From: Carnegiea gigantea
Lineage: Eukaryota; Streptophyta; Magnoliopsida; Caryophyllales; Cactaceae
Reading direction: 5' to 3'
NCBI GenBank assembly: GCA_029747015.1
Contig: JAKOGI010001955.1
Location: 10,001-74,000, forward strand
Length of the DNA: 64,000 bases
The position numbers and the translations under genes were made by a program. The first letter of the stretch is position 1. Each line of letters begins with the position of its first letter. Positions 24,491 to 35,354 of this stretch are shown here, piece by piece. The notes beneath the pieces are model-generated. The model was not told the origin of the DNA and searched no databases. It was given only the letters and a program-made list of their open reading frames with translations.

Positions 24491-25464
24491 TAAATTGAAA
24501 AAATATTATTGCTAATAAGTTCAGCACTTTTTCCTTTAAGGTCCACAATAGGCTTTAACGGGAAATAAGTATTAACTTGCCTTTTTGGTTGGACCCATAA
24601 CAGGTTCACAAGCCCCATGTTAGGCCCCTATAAAAATAAATACATATAAACAAATAAATAAAGGGCTAATGAACTATAAAGGCCTGATGTCTACACTCTA
24701 GATTCGTAGGAATCCCTGAGAGCCTGGTCTAATAACTTATTATTTGCATACCCATTCCTTAAAAAAAAAAAGAAAAGAGGCCAATGAATTGCCACAATCC
24801 AAAAGAATGGGCCCAATGGGCCAACTGTGGGATAATCGACTAGTTTCCTTTATGAAAATCAAGTTGGGTTCTCGGGGAACCTGGGCTGGGCCTCCCATAT
24901 GCAAGTTAGGCCAAGCTCAAAGTGTTACAACAAAAAGGGAACAAGGCCATGCAATTAGAAAACGTTTAAACAATTCAAGGGGTGCAATAATAGTAGTAAG
25001 AGCAAAATTATAGCACCTTTATTGCCATCCAAAAGTATGAAGGCATACAAGTTAAAATGAAGGTCTTAATAGCATACTGTTATAAGAAAGCGTTAAAAAT
25101 TTATTCTAAAGTAAGAGTCTAAGCTAAAATTCCTAAACTTTCTTCAATTTTTTTTTTTTTGGTCCTTCAAGATTGAGGCTGCTATCTTTTGGGAGCTAAG
25201 ATTATAACTCTCCTTCTCGTGCTTAAAGACCAGTCATACTTAGGTGTTCCTTTCTTAGTAGTTTTCTTCTTAGCAAAAAAATCCTTCTGGTCTCAACATT
25301 TTGCTAAGTCTTCCACTCCAGATAATGCTTAGAGACATATTAGGAGCATGGGATGGAAGACATCACAATGGTGGGATGATAATGCTAGTAGTTGACCCCA
25401 GATTTAATGTAAATAGGATCATTCTTGAAGCTCATAAGGGCCATACATTTTAATGCAGGGATCC
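24491..25464 (+). other. T1 3' region, non-coding
   Basis: About 970 bases after integrase with no conserved coding. An 89-codon ORF at 24744-25013 has no recognisable domain, and a poly-T run lies at about 25149. Ogre elements have long 3' untranslated regions, so this may be part of T1, but no LTR copy is present to prove it. Confidence 0.45.
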
Positions 25465-26802
25465 TGATGAATGTCATATTTGCATAAGATTTCATGAGTG
25501 TTTTGGCATCATTTTAGGGGATTAGAATACTTGCTTGTGTGATTTTGTGCCTCTTTTTCATTTTATGCTTGGGTTTGGTATTATTGATGATATTTTGCAG
25601 AAATTGGCTAAGAGAGCCCGACTATGTCCAAAAAATCAATGAAGAATTATGCTAAGAAGGAATAGTCCATAAAACACTGGCCAAAATCCACAAGAGACAT
25701 GGTTTACCTTGCTATACATCATAGTTAACCTAGGTTAGTGTACACAATCAACCCGAGTTTGGCCAGATTTTACATAATCAGTATGGCAAAGCAACCAGAG
25801 GGCACCACGGTTTGTTCATGATGGGGGCCACAGTTAGTGGTGGTCCCTATGGAGTGACCGTGGTCAGTCCTGTTCCCCCGAGGTCGCTAGTTTTCTTCAG
25901 GGCTGGTCGTGTTCCATGTGTGTGGCCATTTTGCACACTTTATTTCTGCCATAAAAATCCATTTTACTACTTTATTTATTCCATATTCCATTTTCTCTTA
26001 CCAATATTCATCAATTAGATTAGAGTTTAGAATAGATTAGAGGAAAAGAGAGTAAATTAAAGTGAAGATTTGCAAGGATTCCAACCCAGGTTTGTAACAA
26101 TGATTCAAGCGTGATCTTGGCTGAGCATTTCTTTTCTTTTCTCTTCTCTTCTCTTTTCTCATTTCAGAATTTGCGTTTTGTAATTTTGATTACCTTCAGT
26201 TGTTTTGAACTTGTATTTATGCAAACACTCGTTAATTTTGCCAATCTTGTATTAATCTCTTTGGGTACTTTGAAATTATTGGGTTGTTTTATCGAATCTT
26301 AGATGCTTATTGTCATGTAACAAATTTCATCACTTTCATACATGTTTTGGGCATCGAACGAAGAATTAAAAGGTGAAATTCTGCACTATAACCCTAGGAT
26401 TTAACTTGATTATGTGGAGTCTTGAGAAAGCCATACTAATTAAGAAACCACAAATTTGATAATCGCATGCTCAATGAACCTAAACAAATCAAGAGCCCTT
26501 GAGAAATGGTAAGTGATTAGATTTAGGTATTTCACTTCACCTTGAAAGAGGGTTGTGACAGCTCCTTTGTCGGTTTTAAGACAACCCATTAAGGAAGAAG
26601 TGCTTGATTGATACGTAGATTGAGAGATTGCTTGATTTGTATAATTTGTTGATTATTTATCCACTAGATTAATTTAATTTCAATCTCAAATTTTGATTCA
26701 CTTAGCCTATCTTAAGGGGATCAAGCCTAGTAGATCAACCTAGTTCTTGTGGGAGATAACCTTGATTTGATATAATGTCACTGTGCACTTGCGATCCTAT
26801 CA
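25465..26802 (+). repeat. E1 5' LTR (1338 bp)
   Basis: Starts TGATGAATGTC and ends CCTATCA, directly before a PBS-like sequence. A pyrimidine-rich CTTTT/CTCTT tract lies at about 26136-26160. The partner LTR is not in the window, so the start is judged from the TG and the Athila-style opening. Confidence 0.6.
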
Positions 26803-26808
26803 AGTTTT

Positions 26809-26826
26809 TCGCGTCGTTGCTAGGGA
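26809..26826 (+). other. E1 primer-binding site (decayed tRNA-Asp type)
   Basis: TCGCGTCGTTGCTAGGGA resembles the Athila-type PBS TGGCGCCGTTGCCGGGGA; several CpG or GC positions have changed. The preceding AGTTTTT is also conserved in E2. Confidence 0.7.
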
Positions 26827-26916
26827 CTAATATCTAATATTAGGTTTTCCTCAACAGGTTTGACTAAGCATTTTGTTTTTCTTTGTTAAAAAAAATTTAA
26901 AATTTTAGAAAAAAAG

Positions 26917-27421
26917 ATGATAGCCATTTTATACTTTGCTGAATTTGAGTATGTGTTATTTTGGAGGTATTTTAAGCATTTGCATGCTTTTCTTCTCAAT
27001 ATAGTTACTATGTTGGTAAATGGGAAATTTTAGACAATGTTGATGAAGGTGTGAATAGTAAAACCCGTACTCTTTTAGAGTATTGGGGTTTTCTCGGTAA
27101 AAGCGTTGATGAGGCATGGTATTTACTTAAGTGGATTGCTTGGGATTCATATAGTGAAACCCATACCCTTTTAGAGTATTGTGGTTTTCTTGCTAAAATT
27201 GTTGATGAGACACGGGATTTGCTTGAGTGGATTGCTTGGGATTCATTTGTATTTGAGAAGACTAGTTATGTTTTTAGATATTCATTCTCTTATCGTTGCG
27301 CATTCAATGCTAGATCTTATTATGCCTTTTTTTGGTTTGACTTGTGTAATTCTTCTGACCATGATATAAATTCATGCCCTTATTATATATACCATGCCAA
27401 ACCTATCCTTGCATCACCTGT
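26917..27421 (+). pseudogene. E1 Gag-like zinc-knuckle protein, copy 1
   Basis: An ATG at 26917 opens a stretch with FAEFEYVLFWRYFKHL that aligns loosely with the E2 start (FPQFEHEPFSSYL). After a break, the ORF 27051-27464 holds two copies of a DEAWYLLKWIAWDS-type unit, then an aromatic-rich stretch. The zinc knuckle FDLCNSSDHDINSC follows, which is a CX2CX4HX4C knuckle with its first Cys replaced by Phe. Such knuckles bind RNA in Gag proteins. The frame runs on into the LTR-C fragment at 27422. No pol gene accompanies it. Confidence 0.6.
27057..27248 (+). repeat. 96-bp in-frame tandem repeat in the E1 ORF
   Basis: Units start at 27057 and 27153 and encode the same 32-residue block (TLLEYWGFL / TLLEYCGFL, then a WIAWDS end). 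A third related unit starts near 27735 in the downstream duplicate. Confidence 0.8.
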
Positions 27422-27711
27422 TGATGGGGACCATCTTTGGGGCCTTCTGAACCTCATCCATTAAGTCCACAGGAGCCAGCAAGCACCAAGGAGATAAGGG
27501 AAGTTCATACCTTGGTTAGAAACATCTGAAACCAGTCCAACAGTAGCCCGTCTAATTCATCTGGAAAATGCCTCGGTTTTGTATGTCTTTTAGGTCAGTA
27601 GCTAAAGGGATGATTGATTGTTTTGATCACTCTCCTTAAGTTTAAGGAGTTGGCTTTCCAATAAAACAAGTTACATGCTTTTGGACATCATTTGGTTAGT
27701 CAATCAGTAAG
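27422..27711 (+). repeat. LTR-C fragment (first ~290 bp)
   Basis: Starts TGATGGGGACC and matches the first part of the C LTRs at 44001 and 49515 (CCTTCTGAACCTCATCC and the later GGACATCATTTGGTTAG). It ends abruptly at the start of the duplicated E1 sequence. Confidence 0.85.
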
Positions 27712-27724
27712 TTGTAAAGTTTTT

Positions 27725-28002
27725 TTAGGATGAAGAGTGAGACCCATAATATTCTAGAGTATTAGAGTTTTCTTGATAAAAGTGTTGATGAGGCATGGTA
27801 TTTGCTTGAGTGGAATGCTTGGGATTCATTTGAATTTGGGAAGGCTAGTTATGTTTTTTGGATATTCATTCTCTTATCCTTGTGCGTTTTATGCTAGATA
27901 TTATTACGCCTGTTTTTGGTGTGCCTTGTGTAATTCTTATGGCCATGATATAAATTCGTGCCCTTATTATGTATACAATGTTCAACCTATCGCATCACCC
28001 GT
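27725..28002 (+). pseudogene. E1 Gag-like zinc-knuckle protein, duplicated end (copy 2)
   Basis: 27773-28021 in one frame reads VLMRHGICLSGML and, in the frame of copy 1, a DEAWYLLEWNAWDS-type unit. The knuckle at 27919-27960 is CALCNSYGHDINSC with all four ligands present (Cys, Cys, His, Cys at CX2CX4HX4C spacing). Copy 2 lacks the start of the protein and is broken by a frameshift around 27860. It ends at the LTR of C. Confidence 0.6.
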
Positions 28003-28011
28003 TGATGGGGA

Positions 28012-28016
28012 CCATC
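28012..28016. repeat. TSD of element B, left copy (CCATC)
   Basis: CCATC precedes the B LTR (TGTAACACCC) and recurs at 43996-44000. Joining the two flanks restores continuous LTR-C sequence, as in the 27422 fragment. Confidence 0.95.
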
Positions 28017-31000
28017 TGTAACACCCCCAACCCGAGGAGGAGTCACACCACCAGGACTTCTTAGAAGGAAAAGGCTTTTAAGGTTGAGTATGTGTATTAG
28101 CATTTTGTTAGGTATTCTGGAATAAAATTGCAAGAGTTTCCCTTTTTTGCAATATTTTATAGTCTTAGCTTAAGCTAAGGGTACCTATAAGTTGATAATA
28201 AGTTACAACAAGATATAGGTAACCTGAATCACCGCCACAGCCCACCCGCCCGAGTCCTAACGGTCAAACTAAATAACACAGAAATTATAACATTATATAC
28301 ATAGGTTCAGAGCTGGCTATACACTTACACATTCAATGTGGAGCTTAAACAATTACAAGTATAGTAGGCATCAAGCACTTCACAACAATTATACAATGAA
28401 ACTGGCCAAAAGTTGGTGATAGGTCATCATTAAAATAACTTCAAAATAAACTTTGTACCTACTTAGTCTAAACCTGGCAAGGGAATAATGAAAGGGATGA
28501 GCTACCACACGCTCAGTGAGTGTTTCTCAATTCCTTAAAAGCCAAAGCCATTTGCAGGCAATAATGATAAGTAGGAGTCCCACAGCATTTGTATCTTACT
28601 ATCATATAAGGCAATCATTGTCCTCAAGGAAAAATCATCACCTCTATACTTCATACTAAGCCACTCAGGTTCATTTCTAGACCCTTAATAACTAAACTTC
28701 CTTAATAGTCAAGCATTTAGGCACATACACAAGCAAACCATAAGGATAGGGTAAAACATTTTCAAATATGCGTTTTGAAAACATAGTGACTCATGTTGTA
28801 TTTAAGGAATAGTTTACCCGTTGCACTAGCCTCTTCAAGGCTCTTATACTTTCTAAAGCTTCTGAAATACCCACGTTAGTAATAATTCAAACCACTTTCT
28901 CATGTATCAGGAAAATATCTTCTTATTCAAGCCTAAGATCTCATAATGTGCAAATTAGGGGAGACCATCACACGTCCTATGCAAGACCGTCACTCACACA
29001 TCAAATTATCCCCGGGACATAACATATTTTGGATCATTACTCTCATCAGAGTCTTCTAGGGTTTCAACTTTCGGGTTTACCTCCCTACGCATTAGGGTTC
29101 CGGTAAACCGGATCTACTCCCTAATCATTTGTCCACTCAAGCACATATCTTAGCTATTAAAATCGTACTAAACCTATTATAGATTATAAAAAGGAGTCAC
29201 TACCACACACAGTAAGTTTCACCTTCAAGTGAGTTACGGATCATTTCTCTTTAATAGTTGCTTACACAATTAAAGCCATGCTTGTCTAGCAAAAGAAACC
29301 ATAACTCTATCAATGGTTTATGGTTCTTTCACTTTCAACATGAAAAACCTCTTAAAATCATAGTGAGTCTACTAGCTTGCAATTCGAAACTTAAAGTAAT
29401 TGGCTAGTATATAACTCAAACTATGTCTCATAATTGGCACCTTCAGTTGCCCCTTTTCGGTTCGTTTAAATCCTTTTAAACACAAAGAAAGAGGCATAAG
29501 CAAACTAAAGCCTCAAAAGATTTTCGAGCTCATTACTCCTTTGCTTTCTTTTAACTTCCTAGACGTATCGACTATTCAGTTGAGTCATTATCTAAGTCGC
29601 TCGACGATTTAGGGTCATTTTAGGCTACAAATACCTTAACAATCGAACAGGCAATTGGTGAACATTTAGAAATATTTGAAATTGTGGAAACAAGCTGTGA
29701 ATAACCCTTTTAAAGATTTCTAAAGTTCACAAACCATTCACATAGCATCATTTAAACAACTCAAGAGGGAACGGGTTCACAAATAGCACATTCGTATCAC
29801 TTCGCAATAACAGTTTCAGCAGAATCCACCTAATATTCCCAAACACTTCGCAATCGACACGATTACAATTAATATCATACCCAGGCTGCCTCCTCACACA
29901 ACACCGACCACAAAAACCTTAAATCGCTCATTAGTTTCACCTCAGGCCGTCCAACTACCAAACTCGTTTCACTATCATAACAAATAAATCGATTAATTCC
30001 GGAAACCAACATCCACAAGCGTAGCATTCATATCAATTACCAAAAACAGAATTTAAGCATATCCAAACTGATCTAGCAATAGCATCAAAGCAGAATTAGA
30101 TTTTCTCTTCAATTCCTCAAATCGCCCTGTTAGCAACCTATAAGCATGGCGTTCACATTCAACCATCAAAACAGAATTTAGGCATAATAAAACTGATTTA
30201 GCAGCAACATTAAGACACAATTCTGCTTGTTCCACAATTCTCTAAATTGATTAGTTAGCAAAAGCTACGCATCAACTCAACATGTAAGAGTCATGAATCA
30301 GCAGCATCAACATATTTACCCAATTTTAGTCCTAATTCCTCCAATTACTGATAACCAACTCAAATTCAACCATGAACTAACTGCATTCATGAAAATCTAT
30401 TGAAATTACTAATAATTATGAGGAAGAGAAAACCTACCTTGATTCCAACCTACAGGACTCGACTTAGGGCTTTTGGGCTCAACTTTAGATGCTTGAACTG
30501 CCGGATTTCAACTCCTTGCCGTAGCGACACCTAAAACCATGCGAATCAGACCCCAAATTTGACTGGACTGTCTCATGCTAATTTGAAGTTGTGGTGGATG
30601 TTTTGTGCTGTAAATCACTCCCAATTTATAGAGATAATTGAGCAGCTAAAGATAGGGTTGCATGGCCAAGCTTCGACATGCGTTCGGATCCTCGAAACCT
30701 CGCCCAGATTGACCACAGACGTGGGGGTCTCTTTCGCATTTTGCCCAGAATTCGTAGTAGGGGATTGTTAGGTTCTGGGGGAGGTTGAATGAGGGGAAAT
30801 GTGAGCTGGATCTAGGAGAAATCGAGGGAATTTGGTTCTCTTGTGGCCGCATGTATAGAGAGCAGTAGAAGAAGAAGAAGAGGAGAGAGAGAGATGGGGG
30901 GCTCGGGGGTCTTGTGTCCAAAGGAGGAAGAAGAAGCCAAACATAAGTCTGGGGCCGTTTTAACGAAAATGCCCCTCCTCTTTCCACTTTTTTTGTTTCA

Positions 31001-31405
31001 ACCTTGCCCAATAATTAACACCGCTAGTCAGATCTCATACTTTATGCTCTAAACCTGAACTGATAATACAATCTCTCATCCATTAATTGTTCCCTATTAT
31101 ATCAAGGTTCAATTTAGTAATTAACGAAACCAATTCTAAGGTTGACAATCTAATTGTATTCGGGATTCTACTCAATTTAGTCTCTGATAATAATCCTTAT
31201 TAACGTTTATTAAAAATCATTGAAAAATTTTCAAAACTAATAATAATAATAATAATAGCAACAATAATACTCTTTTTAATAAAAGTATCTCTCAAACAAG
31301 GACATTAATAATAATTTAACTTATATAGTTAATAAAATGCGATTTTATAATGCCATGAGGTAAGACAGTCAGCTTAACGTAAAAATAAAGAATGCATGTA
31401 TTACA
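28017..31405 (-). repeat. B 3' LTR (left copy, 3389 bp)
   Basis: TGTAACACCCCC ... GCATGTATTACA, matching 40642-43995 along its length. Contains a purine-rich tract (about 30860-30905), a TAA microsatellite at about 31239, and a TATA box. ORFs such as 30646-31011 lie in this repeat and are not treated as genes. Confidence 0.93.
30623..30630 (-). promoter_or_regulatory. TATA box of B LTR (left copy)
   Basis: The minus strand reads CTCTATAAATTGGG around this point. The same TATAAATTGGG core is kept in the right B LTR (43217-43224) and in solo LTR S (37337-37344), which is stronger evidence than one match alone. It would drive minus-strand transcription of the element. Confidence 0.55.
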
Positions 31406-31423
31406 CTCTTCCCCCCTAAAAGA
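31406..31423 (-). other. B polypurine tract
   Basis: Next to the left LTR the minus strand reads TTTTAGGGGGGAAGAG, the plus-strand priming site. Confidence 0.8.
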
Positions 31424-31439
31424 ATTCCATCTGTGAAAT

Positions 31440-32660
31440 TTCAAACCAGGTGGAAATAATGTTGGGTACTTCTCCTGCATTTATTTTTCCGACTCCTAGG
31501 TTACTTCGGCTATCTTGTGATGCTTTCAAAGCACCTTGACATAAGGAATACTCCTATTCCTGAGTTTCTTCTCCATTCTTTCCAAATAGGTTCATCCACA
31601 TATGTGAGGTTCTCCTTAATCTATAGGGGTTCATACTTGATGATGTGATCTGGATCCAAAACATACTTTCAGAGGCTGGATACATGGAATACGTCTTGTA
31701 TACCTTGCAGTGAAGGCGGTAGGGCCAATCTGTATTCGACCGGGCCTATTGTTAGTAGTATCTCAAAGGTCCAATGAACCTTGGGCTCAGTTTCCCTTTT
31801 TGGCCAAACCTTATGCTTCCTTGAGTGGGGAGACCTCCAGGAATACATGGTCCCCAACATTAAACTCTGAAGGCATATCCTAATATCTGTGTAACTCTTT
31901 TGCTTACTCTGGGTAGCCCATAGCCTTTTATACACGATTTTAATTACCTCGATCATTTGGTCGATTAATCCTGCCTTAGAGGGTTCTCTTCCTCTTATTT
32001 CTACCCAAAAAATAGGAGTCCTATAGCGTCGACCGATACATCGCTTCAAAAGAGGCCATGCCAATACTTACATGGTAGTTATTATTGTATACGAACTCGA
32101 CCAGAGGTAAGTTGTGATCCTAGGTCCCCGTGTACTCCAATGCATAGGCTCGTAACATATCTTTTAGAGTTTGAATAGTCCTTTCAGATTGCCCATTTGA
32201 CTGAGGGTGGAAGGCTGTACTCAGGCATAGTTTAGTTCCCTTTGCTTTTTGGAATCCATGCTAGAACCTAGATATAAACTAAGTGCCTGGATCAAACACG
32301 ATGCTGAGGGGTACCCCATGTAATTTGACTATTTCCTTGATGTATAAATCTACTAATTACTTGTAGGTAAAGGTGATTTTTATGGCTAGAAAATGTGCAG
32401 CCTTGGTCAATCTGTCAATGATCACCCAGATACCATCATGCTGCTTGGTGGTTTTTGGTAATCTTATGACAACATCTATAGTGATGTGCTGCCACCTCCA
32501 CACTACAATAGGTAGGGGCTAAAGCAATCCCCCAGGTTTTTGGTGTTCAGTCTTTACTCTTTGACATGTGAGGCAGCAAGCAATATAATCTGCGATATCT
32601 CTTTTCAACCCTATCCACTAGAAGCGGATCTTTAGGCGATGATGTATTTTGGTGCTCACC
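31440..32660 (-). pseudogene. int: B integrase pseudogene with Tekay/Del-type C-terminus
   Basis: Integrase inserts the cDNA. Minus-strand remnants of the zinc-binding and catalytic core occupy about 32660-32065. The open frame 32064-31669 carries MAWPLLKRCIGRRYRTPIFW (the usual PFEALYGRRCRTP block) and REPSKAGLIDQMIEVIK. It then has VHWTFEILLTIGPVEYRLAL and QGIQDVFHVSSL, which are the integrase C-terminal blocks. Below it, about 31660-31440, a degraded tail resembles the Tekay/Del stretch after HVSSL (DPDHIIKYEPL), ending near the chromodomain region. Frame changes and stops interrupt it, but block order is complete. Confidence 0.85.
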
Positions 32661-32899
32661 GAATGGGTAGTAAGAGCTTAATTATGTGCTTCTTTCAACA
32701 GCTCCTTCTTGAGGTCCAGTACATTAAGGTTGGACAATCTATTCCCATACTAAAGCACATCGTTTTGGATTTAAAATTCCTTAATTCTTCATTCCTCTAT
32801 TACTTTCCTAATTTTCATAATCTCAAGGTCTTCTTTCTGATGTTGCTTGACTTGTTCTATTAGTGGAGAGGTAACCTGGAGTACTGCTAGGTAGTTTTG

Positions 32900-34449
32900 A
32901 TTCCCTGGTAGCACTGCTTCTACTTGAAGGGCATCAAGTTCCCTTAGAAGTGTCTTCTCCTAAGTAAGTAGACAAGCTATAGAACTAGTGGATTTTCTAC
33001 TCAAAGCATCGGCCACCCACATTTGCTTTAACCATCTTCTCTATCTCATGTTTAATTTTTTCTGAGTAAAGATATTTAATTCTTTTTGAGTAAAGATGTA
33101 TTTCAAGCTCTTATGATCAGTCTCACACCTTACTCCGAAGAGGTAATGTCTTCAAATCTTTAATACAGATATAACCGTAACCAACTCTAGGTTATGTGTC
33201 GAGCAATTTTCCTTATAGGACTTTAGTTAGCGAGAAAAATAGGCAATAACTCTGCCCTTCTACAATAGGACGCACCCCAATCCTTTCTTGGAGGCATCAC
33301 TATAGGCCACAAATCCCTCATTGTCTTCAGGTGCTGCTAGTACTAGTGCAGATACTAGCCGTTTTCTTTAGTTCTTAAAAGTTATTTTCACACTCTTCTG
33401 TCCATTTAAACTTATTGCTTTTTCGGACTAGCTTGGTGATAGGTATGGCTAGCTTAGAGAATCCTTCCATAAATCTTCTGTAATATCCATCCATTCCTAG
33501 GAAGCTTCGCACTTTGGACAAATTCATGGGTCTTGGCCAGTTCATAACTGCCTTTATCTTTGCAGGATCCACTGAAATGCCTTCTTAAGACACCAAGTGA
33601 CCCAAAAAGTGTACCTTCTTAAGCTAAAACTCGCATTTGTTCAGCTTAGCATAAAGCTTGTGTTCCTTCAAGAGTTTTTGACACCATTTGCAGGTGATCT
33701 ACATATTCCTCCTTGGTTTTAGAATATACTAAGATGTCATCGATGAACGCCATGAATTTATCGAGGAAAGGTTTGAACAACCTGTGCATTAAGTCCATGA
33801 AGAATGCTGGGGCATTAGTTAGCCCAAATGGTAGCACTAAGAATTCATAGTAACTATATTGGGTTCAAAAGGTAGTTTTGGGTACATCTTCCTTCTTAAT
33901 TTTCAATTGATGATACCCTGATCTCAAAGAACGCTACAGAGCCTACTAGTTGCTCAAACATATCATCAATCCGTGGAAGAGGATATTTGTTTTTGATGGT
34001 CACCTTGTTTAGCTCTCAGTAATCGATAAACAATCTTAAACCCCCATCCTTCCTCTTTACAAAAAGTACTGGGGCTCCCCATGGTGATACGCTAGGTTGG
34101 ATCAACCATTTGTCTAGTAGTTGAAGTTAAGTCTTCAACTTAGTAAGTTCAGCAGGTGTCATATGATAAGAAGTCTTAGATATTAGGGCAGTGCCTGGCA
34201 CCAAGTCTATTGTAAACCCAATTTCTCGATCAGGTGGCAATCCTGGCACTTTTTGGAATACATTTAGGAAGTCTCTTACCACTGGAATCTCACTCCAGTC
34301 TGGCTCTTTTTGTTCTGTCATCTCAACTGCACACAAAAAACCTTGACACCCTTTTCTCAACATTTTGAAGGCTTGCATAGCAGATATGGTTGGCATGGTT
34401 TTATGACAGCCATTTCCTTTAAATTCCATCCTCTCTCCTTTAGGGGTCG
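32900..34449 (-). pseudogene. pol: B reverse transcriptase / RNase H pseudogene
   Basis: The frame 34429-34127 has PVVRDFLNVFQKVPGLPPDR and VDLVPGTALISK-type spacing (read here as IDLVPGTALISK), then YHMTPAELTKLK, the RT start. 33837-33646 reads [20 protein letters not shown] and the catalytic box [10 protein letters not shown], both Asp residues intact. 33572-33375 holds the thumb ([20 protein letters not shown]). RNase H remnants follow to about 32900. Frames change between blocks, and stops lie near 33640. The start of the gene is separated from protease by solo LTR S. Confidence 0.88.
34445..34449. repeat. TSD of solo LTR S, left copy (GGTCG)
   Basis: Compare GGTTG at 38020-38024; the one difference is a C to T change at a CpG. 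Confidence 0.8.
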
Positions 34450-35286
34450 TGTAACACCCCGACTACCTACCAGGGATGTCACACCGTCAGGATCCCCCGA
34501 GGGAGACCCCTAAGGCTCTTTCTCTAATTATTTTCTTTAGAAATTCTACCTAACTTTAATTTAGTTAGGGAGTTCTGGAACGAAACTGCCAGAGTTCCAT
34601 CTGTAATTACAACATTTCCAATATTTACATTATGAAGTTTAGGGTACCTGTGAACTTTTAACCAAAATGCAAAATAACAAGGAGTTCCAACGAGTCGCAC
34701 ACTCGTGGTGAGGCTTAAGCCCTTTATAAACACTTATTACAAAAGATTTACATAAGTTCATACTACCAGAGCCACTGAGCCACTACATGACCAACGTACA
34801 CACTTTCTTAAAACAAAACATCACTTCAGGTGGCTTCACAACTTCACATTACAGGCACGTTTGCGGAAGCAACTAGCGGTCCGTTCATTCTTCACCTGGG
34901 GGGGAAAGGGGAAAGGAAATGGAGTGAGCTACCACATGCTCAGTGAGTGTCCCTCCACTCCCTAAAACAAAACTTTACAGGCAATATTATTCATAATATT
35001 CACTTGGTAATACTATAGTTGTACTAAGTCACATATCACAGACCATGGACTCCTGGTCAGACGCGTAAGAATGATAACTTCTTAGCGCTAATCAACAGTG
35101 GCATGTTGAGATCTCGATTACATATGATGTGATTATTAAACATCAACATTAGATGCGATATCACTTATACATTCAATATGCACTTTAAAAGTTATTACTT
35201 GAAGCACTATGAACAACATAGCCACATAAAACTTTGAAGTCACACACATTTAGCTATAAAGCGCGCAAGCTTACTTGGAGCTACCA

Positions 35287-35354
35287 ATGCAGAAACCTTC
35301 TTTTCTCTTTTGGCAATCTTTTGCAGAAACCTTCTTTTCTCTTTTGGCAATCTT
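35287..35354. repeat. 34-bp direct tandem duplication in S
   Basis: TGCAGAAACCTTCTTTTCTC followed by TTTTGGCAATCTTT is present twice, back to back, essentially without change. Confidence 0.85.

Larger units (their letters stand above)
5190..25464 (+). mobile_element. T1: Tat/Ogre-like Ty3/gypsy element, highly degraded, split by A
   Basis: Without element A, T1 spans about 9.2 kb: 5' LTR (5190-5357 joined to 16433-about 17778), a tRNA-Arg type PBS, a long leader, gag, protease, RT, RNase H and integrase in normal Ty3/gypsy order on the plus strand. The RT motif FRNLNKVSPKD, the RNase H motif VNGASNKKEF and the Arg-type PBS are characteristic of the Tat/Ogre group. Dozens of stops and at least one large deletion in RT show great age. 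No 3' LTR is seen before E1 begins at 25465, so the 3' end is truncated or displaced. Confidence 0.75.
25465..28002 (+). mobile_element. E1: Athila-like non-autonomous LTR element, 5' part
   Basis: LTR 25465-26802, a decayed tRNA-Asp type PBS, and a Gag-like zinc-knuckle ORF, partly duplicated. No protease, RT or integrase follows; element C begins at 28003. The organisation matches E2 at the right edge. The bases before the LTR, GATCC (25460-25464), are the predicted TSD. The 3' LTR was not found. Confidence 0.65.
27144..28002 (+). repeat. Tandem duplication of about 581 bp (E1 ORF end plus LTR-C start)
   Basis: 27144-27724 (E1 coding end, then about 290 bp of LTR-C) is followed by a second copy of the coding part from 27725. 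The junction GCATCACCTGT / GCATCACCCGT followed by TGATGGGGACC occurs at both 27411 and 27992, exactly 581 bases apart. Copies are diverged by roughly one base in eight by eye. Confidence 0.75.

Noticed and set aside
30646..31011. 121-codon minus-strand ORF with Pro- and Phe-rich stretches, and a similar ORF at 43339-43599
   Set aside because: Both are the same purine-rich part of the two B LTRs. The ORFs differ in length and frame quality between copies, so they are repeat sequence and not a gene.
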